From DYFC01 sp041658585 (lineage in GTDB: Bacteria > Nitrospirota > Thermodesulfovibrionia > Thermodesulfovibrionales > SM23-35), in NCBI GenBank assembly GCA_041658585.1, contig JBAZZX010000029.1:1-37284 (forward strand): 37,284 bases of DNA. The letters run 5' to 3'. The position numbers and the translations under genes are program-made. Positions 24,214-31,966 of this stretch are shown piece after piece. A model generated the notes under the pieces. That model made no database searches. It saw nothing but the letters and a program-made list of their open reading frames with translations, and was not told the DNA's origin. The number at the start of each line of letters is the position of its first letter. Position 1 is the stretch's first letter.

Positions 24214-25254
24214 ATGGATATTAAGAAGATGGTCAGAAAAAACATTGCTTCTTTAAAGGCATATCAGGCAAAGGAGATACCCTGCAGAGTAAAGCTTGAC
24301 GCCAACGAAAGCCCTTACGGGTTCCCGGAGGTGATCAAAACTCTCAAGGGTGTTAAAACGAACAGATACCCCGACCCTGAGGCAATGGGTCTCAAAAAAC
24401 TCATAGCGAAAGAGTTTGGCGTAAGACCTGAAAACATACTCCAGGGTAACGGGTCGGATGAACTGATTTATTATCTCATCACAACATTTGGCGGGCCTGT
24501 TCTGTACCCGACGCCGACTTTTTCCATGTACGGGATAATCTCTCAGGCTCTAAATGAAAAGAGGGTCGAGGTTTCCCTCGACGGCGAATTTGATCTTGCC
24601 GTTAAACCGATACTTTCCGCTATACGTAAGGAAAAACCAGGGCTTATTTTTTTAAGTTCGCCGAATAATCCCACCGGCAACTCTTTTTCCTCGGACAGGA
24701 TTCTGAAGATCATGGAATCAGCGTCGAAATCCATTGTTGTCGTTGATGAGGCATATCAGCCTTTTGCAAGCGCAAGAGGTTTTATTCCGATGCTCGGGGA
24801 TTATGAGAACCTTGTCATCATGAGGACTCTCAGTAAAATCGGCCTTGCCGCTTTGAGGGTGGGTTTCCTTATAGGGAGTGAAGAAATAATAAATGAAGTT
24901 AATAAGGTGCGGCTTCCCTTCAATCTGAATGCGCTTTCGCAGGCTGTTGCAACGAAGGCGCTTGGGAACAAGGGTCTGATGAGACAGTATGTGAAGTCTA
25001 TCATCTCAGAGAGGAAGAAGCTTTTCAAAGAGCTGTCAGACATTAAAGGTATTGTCGTATATCCTTCTGAAGCCAATTTTATCCTTTTTAAGGTGAAAGA
25101 CGCTGATGGAGTTTACCAGTCGCTTCTGAAAAAAGGAGTGCTTGTGCGGAACATGAAAGGTGCGGTAGACGGATGTCTGCGGGTTACAGTCGGAACTCCG
25201 GAGGAAAACAAGATCTTTATCAGGGCATTAAAAAATACAAGCATAGAGGGTTAG
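24214..25254 (+). CDS. hisC: Histidinol-phosphate aminotransferase
   Basis: A 346-residue fold-type I PLP enzyme. KLDANESPYG (27-36) and LQGNGSDELIYYLI lie in the N-terminal half, SSPNNPTGN in the middle, and K208 in RTLSKIGLAALRVGF is the PLP lysine. It converts imidazole acetol phosphate to histidinol phosphate in histidine synthesis. hisB follows after 2 nt, so the two form an operon; other his genes are not here. Near-leaderless start (see the promoter). Confidence 0.93.
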   Translation: MDIKKMVRKNIASLKAYQAKEIPCRVKLDANESPYGFPEVIKTLKGVKTNRYPDPEAMGLKKLIAKEFGVRPENILQGNGSDELIYYLITTFGGPVLYPTPTFSMYGIISQALNEKRVEVSLDGEFDLAVKPILSAIRKEKPGLIFLSSPNNPTGNSFSSDRILKIMESASKSIVVVDEAYQPFASARGFIPMLGDYENLVIMRTLSKIGLAALRVGFLIGSEEIINEVNKVRLPFNLNALSQAVATKALGNKGLMRQYVKSIISERKKLFKELSDIKGIVVYPSEANFILFKVKDADGVYQSLLKKGVLVRNMKGAVDGCLRVTVGTPEENKIFIRALKNTSIEG

Positions 25255-25256
25255 TT

Positions 25257-25844
25257 ATGAGAACTGCCAGGGTTGACAGGAAGACTAAGGAAACGGATAT
25301 AAAGATAGAGCTTAATCTTGACGGGGAGGGGAAGTATAGTATAAATACGGCAATCCCTTTCCTGGACCACATGCTTTCCCTAATGAGCAAGCACGGGCTT
25401 TTTGATTTAAAGATAAAAGCAAAAGGTGATATAGATATCGACGACCACCACACGGTCGAAGATGTAGGTATAACGCTTGGAAAGGCTGTCAGGCAGGCGC
25501 TTGGCGATATGAAGGGTATAACAAGATACGGACAGGCGGCTGTTCCTATGGATGAGGCATTGGCCGAAGTGTGTCTTGATATAAGCGGAAGGCCGTATCT
25601 TATATATAAAGTTGAATTTCCGAAGAGGAGCAAAATAAAGGATTTCGATCCGGATCTGATTGAAGATTTCCTTCAGGCGTTTGTAAACAATAGCAGCATA
25701 ACTCTGCATGTTCAATCACATTACGGACGGAACACGCATCACATTATTGAAGCGATATTCAAGGCGCTTGGAAGGGCCTTAAGGCAGGCAGTGACTATTG
25801 ATCCGAGGGTAAAGGGAGTGCCTTCCACAAAGAAGGTATTGTAA
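25257..25844 (+). CDS. hisB: Imidazoleglycerol-phosphate dehydratase
   Basis: 195 residues, a monofunctional HisB. The two internal repeats each carry the Mn-binding set: FLDHMLS with DDHHTVEDVG in the first half and VQSHYGRNTHHIIEAIFK in the second. It dehydrates imidazole glycerol phosphate to imidazole acetol phosphate, the substrate of HisC. The start is ATG 25257, 2 nt after the hisC stop, with GAGGG upstream; extending to 25173 would overlap hisC and add non-family sequence. Confidence 0.95.
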   Translation: MRTARVDRKTKETDIKIELNLDGEGKYSINTAIPFLDHMLSLMSKHGLFDLKIKAKGDIDIDDHHTVEDVGITLGKAVRQALGDMKGITRYGQAAVPMDEALAEVCLDISGRPYLIYKVEFPKRSKIKDFDPDLIEDFLQAFVNNSSITLHVQSHYGRNTHHIIEAIFKALGRALRQAVTIDPRVKGVPSTKKVL

Positions 25845-25849
25845 ACCTA

Positions 25850-25881
25850 AACGTTGAATAAACGGCGGGGCAGATACGATG
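25850..25881. repeat. Half copy of the MITE-like element
   Basis: ATAAACGGCGGGGCAGATACGAT with the preceding ACGTTG repeats the left end of the element at 21719 and its 5' flank, with about four differences. No matching right end follows; a CCCGAAAGCTTTCGGG palindrome and the G/C-rich repeat lie beside it. Confidence 0.65.
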
Positions 25882-25918
25882 AATCCCGAAAGCTTTCGGG
25901 ACGAGGTATCTTAAATCT

Positions 25919-26011
25919 CCCCTCCCTTGAGGGGAGGGGATTAAGGGGAGGGTGTTGAATTCATCTTCCATAAATCACCCTCTCCCTAACCCTCCCCCCT
26001 CAAGGGGGAGG
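25919..26011. repeat. G/C-rich palindromic repeat, copy B
   Basis: CCCTCCCTTGAGGGGAGGGG at the left pairs with CCCTCCCCCCTCAAGGGGG at the right, with GGGAGGGTG and CACCCTCTCCC inside. This gives a 93-bp dyad between hisB and cooC, without coding capacity. Confidence 0.7.
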
Positions 26012-26073
26012 AAATAACTGGGAACTCCGAAGCAAAGCTTCGATGAATTCTTTTTATTAAAAAAGAGGTATTT

Positions 26074-26856
26074 TTGAAGATCGCAATAACAGGTAAGGGC
26101 GGAGTCGGCAAGACAACACTGTCTGCAATACTGGCCCATCTGTTTGCAGAGGAAGGGAAAAGGGTTATTGCCGTTGATGCCGACCCGGACGCAAACCTTG
26201 CATCGGCTCTGGGGATTCCGCGGGAAGAAGCCGGGAAGATAAGGCCGGTTTCCGATATGGCAGACCTCATTGAGGAGCGCACAGGGGTCAGGCCCGGAGG
26301 CATGGGCGGTATGTATAAATTGAATCCCAGGGTGGATGACCTTCCTGAAGGTATAGGCTACAGGCTTAACGGTATCACACTTCTCACCATGGGTAAAATA
26401 AAGGCTGCAGCTTCGGGTTGCTACTGTCCGGAGAATGTTCTCCTGAAAAGTTTGCTTAAACATCTTCTTGTTGAGCGCAGCGAAGTCGTTATAGTAGATA
26501 TGGAGGCAGGCATCGAACATCTAACAAGGGGCACTTCCGAGTCCGTGGACGCATTTATTGTCGTTGTAGAGCCGGGGCAGAGAAGCATGCAGACAGCCGG
26601 AACAATATCCGAAATGGCAAAAGGACTCGGTATTCACAAGGTTTTTGTCGTTGCAAATAAGGTGCGGAATGCAGGGGACCTCAAATTCATTGAAGACAAT
26701 ATCGGAGATTTGGAGGTCGTAGGCTCTTTGGCCTTCAGCCATGCCGTAATGGAGGCGGATATGAAAGGCGCTTCGCCATATACCTATTCACCGGAGACGG
26801 TCAAAGAGGTGAGGGAATTAAAAGACAAGATCGAGAAAAGAATGAGGTGCGATTGA
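26074..26856 (+). CDS. cooC: CooC-type ATPase (CO dehydrogenase nickel-insertion accessory protein)
   Basis: A 260-residue MinD/ParA-class P-loop ATPase. Deviant Walker A GKGGVGKTT (8-16), switch region VDADPDANLASALG (about 35-48), the metal-binding C-x-C site of CooC in SGCYCPEN (about 113-120), and VIVDMEAGIEHLTRGT further on. It uses ATP to help load nickel into carbon monoxide dehydrogenase or acetyl-CoA synthase, supporting a Wood-Ljungdahl pathway. The start is TTG 26074, with GAGG upstream. No CODH gene is in the window. Confidence 0.9.
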   Translation: MKIAITGKGGVGKTTLSAILAHLFAEEGKRVIAVDADPDANLASALGIPREEAGKIRPVSDMADLIEERTGVRPGGMGGMYKLNPRVDDLPEGIGYRLNGITLLTMGKIKAAASGCYCPENVLLKSLLKHLLVERSEVVIVDMEAGIEHLTRGTSESVDAFIVVVEPGQRSMQTAGTISEMAKGLGIHKVFVVANKVRNAGDLKFIEDNIGDLEVVGSLAFSHAVMEADMKGASPYTYSPETVKEVRELKDKIEKRMRCD

Positions 26857-27707
26857 ACATAAAAAAGATATTAGCCGGCGTCGATTTCGGAAAAGATACT
26901 GAGAAGGCGCTCTCCTATGCAGCTTTTTTTGCAAAAGAGTTTAAGGCTTCACTGAACCTTCTTTACGTGATAGATTATCTGATTACGCCGCCTGCGTATA
27001 TATCTCCCTATATCGAGGAAGAGAAAAAGACGGCCGTTCAGCGGTTCACCGGATTAATGGAGCGGCTCAAAAAAGATGACATTCAGATCGAAACAGAAGT
27101 GATGACGGGAAGGCTTCAGGAATCTTTTGAGGCTGCCGCAAAAAAAATACACGCAGACCTGCTTGTCCTCGGGTTTGTCTCTCATACTTTAAGAAGAAGC
27201 AGTTCCGAAAAACTTATCAAGGGATTGCAGATGCCAATGCTTGTTGTAAGAGGCGGGAAAGCAGAGTCCGCAGCAACCGGCTCTGTCAAAATCAAGAGGA
27301 TACTCTGTCCCTTTGATTTTTCAGTGGCATCCGCAAAGGCCTTAAAGGCAGCCAAAGAATTGCAGGATATTTTTTCATCGGAATTGGATATCTTACATGT
27401 TATTCCTGATAATATTATCAATAAAAATATAGGAAACAAAGAGAGTTATGATAGTATTATTAAATCATTACATGAACATAATATGAATAACCTATTGAAA
27501 ATAAAGAATGATAATAATATTAATGCTACCTGTTTGGTCGAAAAAGGAGATCCGGACAAAATAATAGTTTCTCTCTCAAAGGAAAGAGATATCGACCTGA
27601 TAGTCATTGGAGCGAGAGGTTTGGGATTAATCAAGGGTATGTTTATCGGAAGCGTGACGGATGCCGTTTTGAAATCCTCCCCCTGTCCTGTTTTTATAAT
27701 ACACTAA
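26853..27707 (+). CDS. Tandem universal stress protein
   Basis: 284 residues, two UspA domains (about 1-135 and 145-284). The second has the ATP-binding signature GARGLGLIKGMFIGSVT (GxxG-x9-GS/T); the first has a degraded one (LGFVSHTLRRSSSEKLIKGL). I prefer the TTG start at 26853, which has GAGG 5 nt upstream and overlaps the cooC stop by 4 nt; a GTG at 26847 would add two residues. Its role is usually stress survival or signalling through ATP binding. It is in an operon with cooC and the exchanger gene. Confidence 0.85.
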   Translation: MNIKKILAGVDFGKDTEKALSYAAFFAKEFKASLNLLYVIDYLITPPAYISPYIEEEKKTAVQRFTGLMERLKKDDIQIETEVMTGRLQESFEAAAKKIHADLLVLGFVSHTLRRSSSEKLIKGLQMPMLVVRGGKAESAATGSVKIKRILCPFDFSVASAKALKAAKELQDIFSSELDILHVIPDNIINKNIGNKESYDSIIKSLHEHNMNNLLKIKNDNNINATCLVEKGDPDKIIVSLSKERDIDLIVIGARGLGLIKGMFIGSVTDAVLKSSPCPVFIIH

Positions 27708-28729
27708 TGTTTGTTGAAATCTTATTCCTTCTCGCCGGTCTGATACTAATACTTATTGCAGCAGAAAGCTTCACAAACGGCATTGAGACATTGGGCAGGA
27801 GATTTTCACTCTCCCAGGCGGTTGTCGGAAGTCTTCTTGCAGCAGTAGGAACGGCAATGCCCGAGACAATCCTTCCGGTTGTTGCAATTTTTTTCTACAG
27901 CGGAGAGTCTGCAAAAGACATAGGCGTCGGAGCCATACTCGGCGCGCCGTTCATGCTTTCAACCCTGGCATTTTTTCTTGTAGGCCTCACGGTAGTTATA
28001 TCGTTTTTGAAAAAAAAGCGCAAATTCGAGATCAATGCAGAGCCCCATTCCACTATGAGGGACCTTGTGTTTTTTATACCCATGTATGCTGCAGCGGTAT
28101 TGATTCCGATCTTTGCGGGAAGATCATTTGCACTATTTATAGCAATACTGCTTGTCTTTGGTTATATATTCTATGCATACAGAACGTTTAAGGGGGAAAG
28201 CGCGGATCTGGAGCATTCCGGAGAGATGTACCTGCTGAAGATATGCAGAAAAGCGGGGTTGATCGCATCTGAAAACCCGCCGCTTTTTTTGATTGCAGTG
28301 CAGGTTATCGGTTCTCTCATCATCATGATAGCAGGCGCCCATACCTTTGTTGCGAGTCTTGAGCATGTATCAGTCCGGTTCGGCATGAACCCCCTCCTTT
28401 TTGCGCTTTTGCTGGCGCCGGTTGCAACTGAATTGCCTGAAAAATTCAATAGTGTTTCCTGGACATGGAAAGGCAGAGACACACTTGCCGTCGGCAATAT
28501 TACCGGCGCTATGGTCTTCCAGTCTACCTTTCCTGTCTCTGTGGGTCTTTTATTTACGGAATGGAAACTCACAGGCATGGCTCTTTTCTCAGCAGTGATC
28601 GCACTGGTGTCTGCGATTGTCATCCTGATGGAAATTGTTATTAGAAAAAAAATCTCACCCTTTTCAATGCTTTTTGGAGGTGTACTCTATCTTATCTATG
28701 CACTTGTATTGATATCAGGAAAAATATAA
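27707..28729 (+). CDS. Sodium/calcium exchanger (CaCA) family membrane protein
   Basis: 340 residues, about ten hydrophobic helices in two inverted halves. Each half holds an alpha-repeat with an acidic ion-binding helix: GTAMPETILPVVAIF (about 47-61) and APVATELPEKFNS (about 238-250). Homologues exchange Na+ or H+ for Ca2+ across the inner membrane. The start overlaps the universal stress protein stop by one base (TAATG), so the genes are coupled. The ion preference is not deducible. Confidence 0.88.
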   Translation: MFVEILFLLAGLILILIAAESFTNGIETLGRRFSLSQAVVGSLLAAVGTAMPETILPVVAIFFYSGESAKDIGVGAILGAPFMLSTLAFFLVGLTVVISFLKKKRKFEINAEPHSTMRDLVFFIPMYAAAVLIPIFAGRSFALFIAILLVFGYIFYAYRTFKGESADLEHSGEMYLLKICRKAGLIASENPPLFLIAVQVIGSLIIMIAGAHTFVASLEHVSVRFGMNPLLFALLLAPVATELPEKFNSVSWTWKGRDTLAVGNITGAMVFQSTFPVSVGLLFTEWKLTGMALFSAVIALVSAIVILMEIVIRKKISPFSMLFGGVLYLIYALVLISGKI

Positions 28730-28752
28730 TGAAACCTAAATTGAGCGATTCT

Positions 28753-28842
28753 AAACACCCTCCCCTTACCCCTCCCCTCAAGGGAGGGGATTTATATAGA
28801 TATTCCCTCCCCCTTGAGGGGGGAGGGTTAGGGTGAGGGTGT
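28753..28842. repeat. G/C-rich palindromic repeat, copy C
   Basis: CACCCTCCCCTTACCCCTCC at the left and GGGGGGAGGGTTAGGGTGAG at the right pair as an imperfect inverted repeat around TTTATATAGATATT. Similar to copies A and B. It separates the exchanger gene from the cyclo-ligase gene. Confidence 0.7.
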
Positions 28843-28857
28843 AATTAAACACACAAA

Positions 28858-29439
28858 ATGAAAAAGAACCTGAAAAATGCCATTCGTAAGGAAGCGCTCG
28901 GGAAAAGGGACCGGATTCCCAAAGAATTAAAAGGTACAAAAGACTCTTCCATAAAGCAGAGACTTCTTGCATTGCCCGAGTTCCTGTCCGCACGATCGGT
29001 TTTATTCTATGCTTCTTTCAGATCGGAAGTTGAAACATCGGGCATCATAAGAGAATCGTTGAGCATGGGCAAAAGGGCTATTCTCCCAAAAGTCGATAAG
29101 AGAAGACACAAACTTCTGCTTTATGAAATAAAAAACCTCGATGAATTGGTCTCCGGGTTTATGGGAATCCCGGAACCATTTCAGTCGGAAGAAAGAGAAG
29201 TGCTTTTAGAAGATATCGACATTGTCATCATCCCCGGAGCAGGATATGATTATGCAGGCAACAGGCTCGGCTACGGCGGAGGTTATTATGACATCCTGCT
29301 ATCGGGTAAAAAAAAGAATATGCCTATCATTGCCCTTGCTTATGAAGAGCAGCTTGTTGATGCGATTCCTGCAGAAAAACATGATGTAAGAGTGGATATG
29401 ATCGTGACGGACCTGAGAGTGATTAGAACCGGAGCTTGA
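28858..29439 (+). CDS. 5-formyltetrahydrofolate cyclo-ligase
   Basis: 193 residues, the full family length. ATP-binding basic N-terminus (KNAIRKEALGKRDRI), SVLFYASFRSEVET in the middle and the signature GNRLGYGGGYYDILL near residue 140. It converts 5-formyl-THF to 5,10-methenyl-THF, feeding the folate one-carbon pool also used by folD. The 3' end overlaps the convergent antitoxin gene by 17 nt. Confidence 0.93.
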   Translation: MKKNLKNAIRKEALGKRDRIPKELKGTKDSSIKQRLLALPEFLSARSVLFYASFRSEVETSGIIRESLSMGKRAILPKVDKRRHKLLLYEIKNLDELVSGFMGIPEPFQSEEREVLLEDIDIVIIPGAGYDYAGNRLGYGGGYYDILLSGKKKNMPIIALAYEEQLVDAIPAEKHDVRVDMIVTDLRVIRTGA

Positions 29440-29614
29440 GCGATTTTGTTTCGCCGGAAAGGTGGGTTTTTCTTGACCTCCTCATCTTTGCAAGAAACTT
29501 GGCATCTCTTGAAAGAAGAAAATCTTCCATTTCATTCTCAAGTTCCTCAAATGCCATAGCTGCTTTGGATATTTTCTCTATGAGAGAAACAGGCACATCA
29601 ATAGTTTTTTGCAT
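29423..29614 (-). CDS. Orphan antitoxin-like small protein
   Basis: 63 residues from ATG 29614, AAAGGAGA 6 nt upstream. MQKTIDVPVSLIEKISKAAM resembles the start of short ribbon-helix-helix or AbrB-like antitoxins; the rest is acidic, then basic. No toxin gene accompanies it; its end runs into the 5-formyl-THF cyclo-ligase. I treat it as a likely orphan antitoxin, not certain. Confidence 0.6.
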   Translation of the reverse strand: MQKTIDVPVSLIEKISKAAMAFEELENEMEDFLLSRDAKFLAKMRRSRKTHLSGETKSLKLRF

Positions 29615-29678
29615 ATCAGTTCTCCTTTCTTTGCTCGCTTCAGGAAAGCCTTGTCAGGCTTGATCGTCATGCTCCGGT

Positions 29679-29927
29679 CTATTTATAAATGTCCTTCCGG
29701 TGACCAACCCTGAGGACTATAATAGTTTCATCTTCAATATCAAAGATGACCCTGTAATCTCCGATTCTGAATCTATAACTGCCAATTTTGGGGTCGGTCA
29801 ACTTTCGGGAATAATGAATTGGATCATTTGAATACTCTTTTATCTTAGAAGCGATTCTTTTTTTGACATCCTGTGTGAGATTATTGATATCTTTTAAAGC
29901 GTTGTGAGTTATAACAACCTTAAACAT
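29679..29927 (-). CDS. RelE/ParE-family toxin
   Basis: 82 residues with the RelE-fold pattern: FKVVITHNALKDINNLTQDV, helices with KKRIASKIKEY, then RKLTDPKIGSYRFRIGDYRV and the terminal strand DETIIVLRVGHRKDIYK. The R-x-R-x-GDYRV and GHRxDIY motifs are standard for RelE ribosome-dependent mRNases or related type II toxins. The ATG overlaps the antitoxin end by 8 nt. Confidence 0.88.
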   Translation of the reverse strand: MFKVVITHNALKDINNLTQDVKKRIASKIKEYSNDPIHYSRKLTDPKIGSYRFRIGDYRVIFDIEDETIIVLRVGHRKDIYK

Positions 29928-30117
29928 TAAAGACTTCTTCGAATGTTTTTATTCTGCCTTCTTTGTAATCTTTTCTCGATTGATCGATGGAACGAAGAAA
30001 GCTTTCACTGGAAAGTGCGAGCATATCTTCTATTACATCTTCCATCGTCTCTCTTACGGTATTTGATATAAGAGATTGCAGTTCTTCAACGCTCAGGTCT
30101 TTTATTGATGTTCCCAT
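29920..30117 (-). CDS. Antitoxin partner of the RelE-like toxin
   Basis: 65 residues from ATG 30117, 6 nt after a GGAGG ribosome site. Acidic and helical (SVEELQSLISNTVRETMEDV, then LALSSESFLRSIDQS), ending KEGRIKTFEEVFNV, a typical RelE-binding tail. It overlaps the toxin by 8 nt. An upstream extension to 30243 has no ribosome site. Confidence 0.8.
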   Translation of the reverse strand: MGTSIKDLSVEELQSLISNTVRETMEDVIEDMLALSSESFLRSIDQSRKDYKEGRIKTFEEVFNV

Positions 30118-30286
30118 ATGATAACCTCCTTTTAGTATTGTAACTAAACTGTCCTTTTTCATCAAACGCCATAACTGCCTATGACTACATTCCTGCAAAC
30201 GCTCCTTACTTCTGACACAACTACTGCCGATGCATCGCTGCATTGCAATTCAAGTTGATAAACAGGGAGATGATAGGATTAAACTG

Positions 30287-30376
30287 TTACCATTTGCTGT
30301 GAAATGGGGAGTTCTCATTGTTGGCATAAACAAGGATATTTGTATCAATCAAACTTGCGGTCAAGATATTCACCAT
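30287..30376 (-). pseudogene. Truncated VapC (PIN-domain) toxin remnant
   Basis: Starting at ATG 30376, which overlaps the antitoxin gene end by 32 nt in another frame, 29 codons give MVNILTASLIDTNILVYANN and end at TAA 30287. IDTNILVYA is the first PIN motif with its catalytic Asp; the remaining about 100 residues, with the other acidic residues, are missing. Downstream sequence does not continue a PIN domain. Confidence 0.7.
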
Positions 30377-30587
30377 AAAGAGCTTCTCTATCAAAGGCAT
30401 TTTTTTCTATCTTGCCAAGATTAAATACCGGCACACGCAAGGTATGTTTTGCTTTTTTTTGTTTTGGTGCTGTTTTTTTTCTTTTTTTCAGGTACTCGGC
30501 AAAGTCTATTACTGCATCAACCTTCTCATATGGAAGCTCTCTTAATATGCCTATTATCTTTTCTTCCTGTTCAACTGGTAACCGCAT
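30345..30587 (-). CDS. VapB-like/DUF2281-type antitoxin with broken partner
   Basis: 80 residues from ATG 30587 (AGAGGAAG upstream). EKIIGILRELPYEKVDAVID and FAEYLKKRKK match the helical N-terminus of DUF2281-type antitoxins; the rest is a lysine-rich linker and a short acidic C-terminal toxin-binding segment (YGEYLDRKFD). Its toxin is only a 29-codon remnant, so the module is inactive as a killer. Confidence 0.72.
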   Translation of the reverse strand: MRLPVEQEEKIIGILRELPYEKVDAVIDFAEYLKKRKKTAPKQKKAKHTLRVPVFNLGKIEKNAFDREALYGEYLDRKFD

Positions 30588-30653
30588 CGTTTCTTCCTCT
30601 ATTATCCTTTACACTTAGCTTACTAAAAGAAGCGGGAGTTCGTCAACGAGGTT

Positions 30654-30729
30654 GGAGCAAGGGAAAAACGGATCAGGTTCTTTTGTCCAATCTTTTGAAT
30701 ATCACATTCAGGATTTCAAGGAGCAGGGT
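30654..30729. repeat. 76-bp direct repeat, copy 1
   Basis: About 88% identical over 76 bp to 31532-31607 in the same orientation. Blocks such as TTTTGTCCAATCTTTT and CATTCAGGATTTC are shared. The copies bracket the vapBC pair. Confidence 0.75.
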
Positions 30730-31238
30730 TAAGATGTCGGAACGGGGAGATAGAGATTGAGCCAATCAACCCGTCTGAAATCTAAATCATTGGATGCGAT
30801 AGCGATAATATTGAGGTCTTTCATAATCTTTAATGTAAGGGCGTCATTTGTAAGAAAGCCATATTCTGTTTTCAAATCTTGGCTTTCCTCTATAAGTTTA
30901 GGCGTGATCTGGATTATCTCAATATTAAGACTTGATATTTTACTGGGTATAATAAGATGCTTCTTGAGTTCTTTAACAACATCAGGATGTAGTTTGAGAT
31001 ATTTGGGTAGATTTTTCACTTCTGTATCAAGGACGGATGAAGCTTCTACCATCATGAGGCGATGTATTGCTTCCTGGACAACAGCCGTTGAGGTGAACCC
31101 CTGAAATTTTTTAGCTTCAACTTCAGCAAGAAAGTCAGTACAGGATTTATTAAAAATGGAACCGGCAGAAAAGTGATAAACAAAGATATTGGCGTCTATA
31201 AATATCTTTGTATTGAGTGTTATTTCGTTAAGAAACAA
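30729..31238 (-). CDS. PIN-domain toxin (VapC-like)
   Basis: 169 residues. PIN acidic residues: D in IFIDANIFVYHF (about 13-24), E in STAVVQEAIHR (about 56), D in YGFLTNDALTLK and D in IIAIASNDLDFRRV. VapC proteins are Mg-dependent RNases often cutting tRNA or rRNA. TTG start at 31238, 3 nt after the antitoxin stop, so the two genes form a unit. The C-terminus overlaps the edge of direct-repeat copy 1. Confidence 0.85.
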   Translation of the reverse strand: MFLNEITLNTKIFIDANIFVYHFSAGSIFNKSCTDFLAEVEAKKFQGFTSTAVVQEAIHRLMMVEASSVLDTEVKNLPKYLKLHPDVVKELKKHLIIPSKISSLNIEIIQITPKLIEESQDLKTEYGFLTNDALTLKIMKDLNIIAIASNDLDFRRVDWLNLYLPVPTS

Positions 31239-31241
31239 ACC

Positions 31242-31448
31242 CTACGCCTCTTCAGGAAGGAATTCAGTATCAAGAGCGATTTGATCAATGGACTTACTGC
31301 TTTTTGCAGGAATAATGCCACTGGTTGCTCTGGCTATACTTGCTGCTTCTTCAATGATAAGACGCACGATAGAATGCTCTTTCACTTCGACTGAAGAAAC
31401 AGGTTTAAAAACACCATTTTCATAAACAGCCTCAATGGTCTTAGGCAT
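31242..31448 (-). CDS. AF2212/DUF104-type antitoxin (VapB-like)
   Basis: 68 residues. The N-terminal PKTIEAVYENGVFKPVSSVE, then VKEHSIVRLIIEE, is the signature beta-barrel of the AF2212-like (DUF104) antitoxin family. The C-terminal part (SKSIDQIALDTEFLPEEA) is an acidic toxin-binding tail. Ribosome site AAAGGAGA 6 nt upstream. Pairs with the PIN toxin immediately downstream. Confidence 0.85.
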   Translation of the reverse strand: MPKTIEAVYENGVFKPVSSVEVKEHSIVRLIIEEAASIARATSGIIPAKSSKSIDQIALDTEFLPEEA

Positions 31449-31531
31449 CTTTTTTCTCCTTTGAATAAAAATAACACGGATGACACATTACATGCAATAT
31501 TATAAAGATAAGGTGTTTTTTAATGAAATGG

Positions 31532-31607
31532 GGAGCGAGGGAAAAACGGGTCAGGTTATTTTGTCCAATCTTTTAAATACAACATTCAGGATTTCGAGGA
31601 GCAGGGT
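31532..31607. repeat. 76-bp direct repeat, copy 2
   Basis: Same orientation as 30654-30729, about 88% identical. The two lie about 880 bp apart and flank the vapBC-like module. Confidence 0.75.
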
Positions 31608-31900
31608 GATTTCCTTTATGCTTAGAGTTCTTAAAAAAGCGGTCAATTTGGAGAGTTCTCTTTCGAATGCCTGGTTTTTAGATAACGGAGTACTATATCT
31701 TTTTTGGCTGATAGTTTTTCTCTATCTGCTCAAAGATGGCTCTTAATATGCGAGAGCACATTTTAATATCGGATACTCTTTTTGTTTTTATAAATGACGT
31801 TAGGAGGGAAGGCGTTATGGGGTAATGAACCCCACTTCAGTTTATAAGAGTACGGAATACTGCCAACGGAATTTTTATACATCACAAATTATGGTTCAAT

Positions 31901-31926
31901 GTTCGGTAATGGTACAGTTTGAATTT
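31901..31926. repeat. Arm of a long-range inverted repeat (partner 35007-35032)
   Basis: GGTAATGGTACAGTTTG here matches the reverse complement at 35007-35032 with one difference in 17, and 21 of 26 overall. The arms enclose the 3.1-kb accessory segment. Confidence 0.4.
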
Positions 31927-31966
31927 CTACTTGGAATATAATTTGCAAACAAAGGATTAATGAAAA

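Larger units (their letters stand above)
31449..31966. other. Gene-free stretch with a repeat and a short hairpin
   Basis: No convincing gene. It holds direct-repeat copy 2 (31532-31607), a short dyad TGGGGT-AATGA-ACCCCA near 31820-31836 and an inverted-repeat arm at 31901-31926. Open frames here have no ribosome site or recognisable protein. Confidence 0.6.

Noticed and set aside
31480..31746. Plus-strand 88-codon frame
   Set aside because: It consists largely of the 76-bp repeat, has no ribosome site and resembles no protein.
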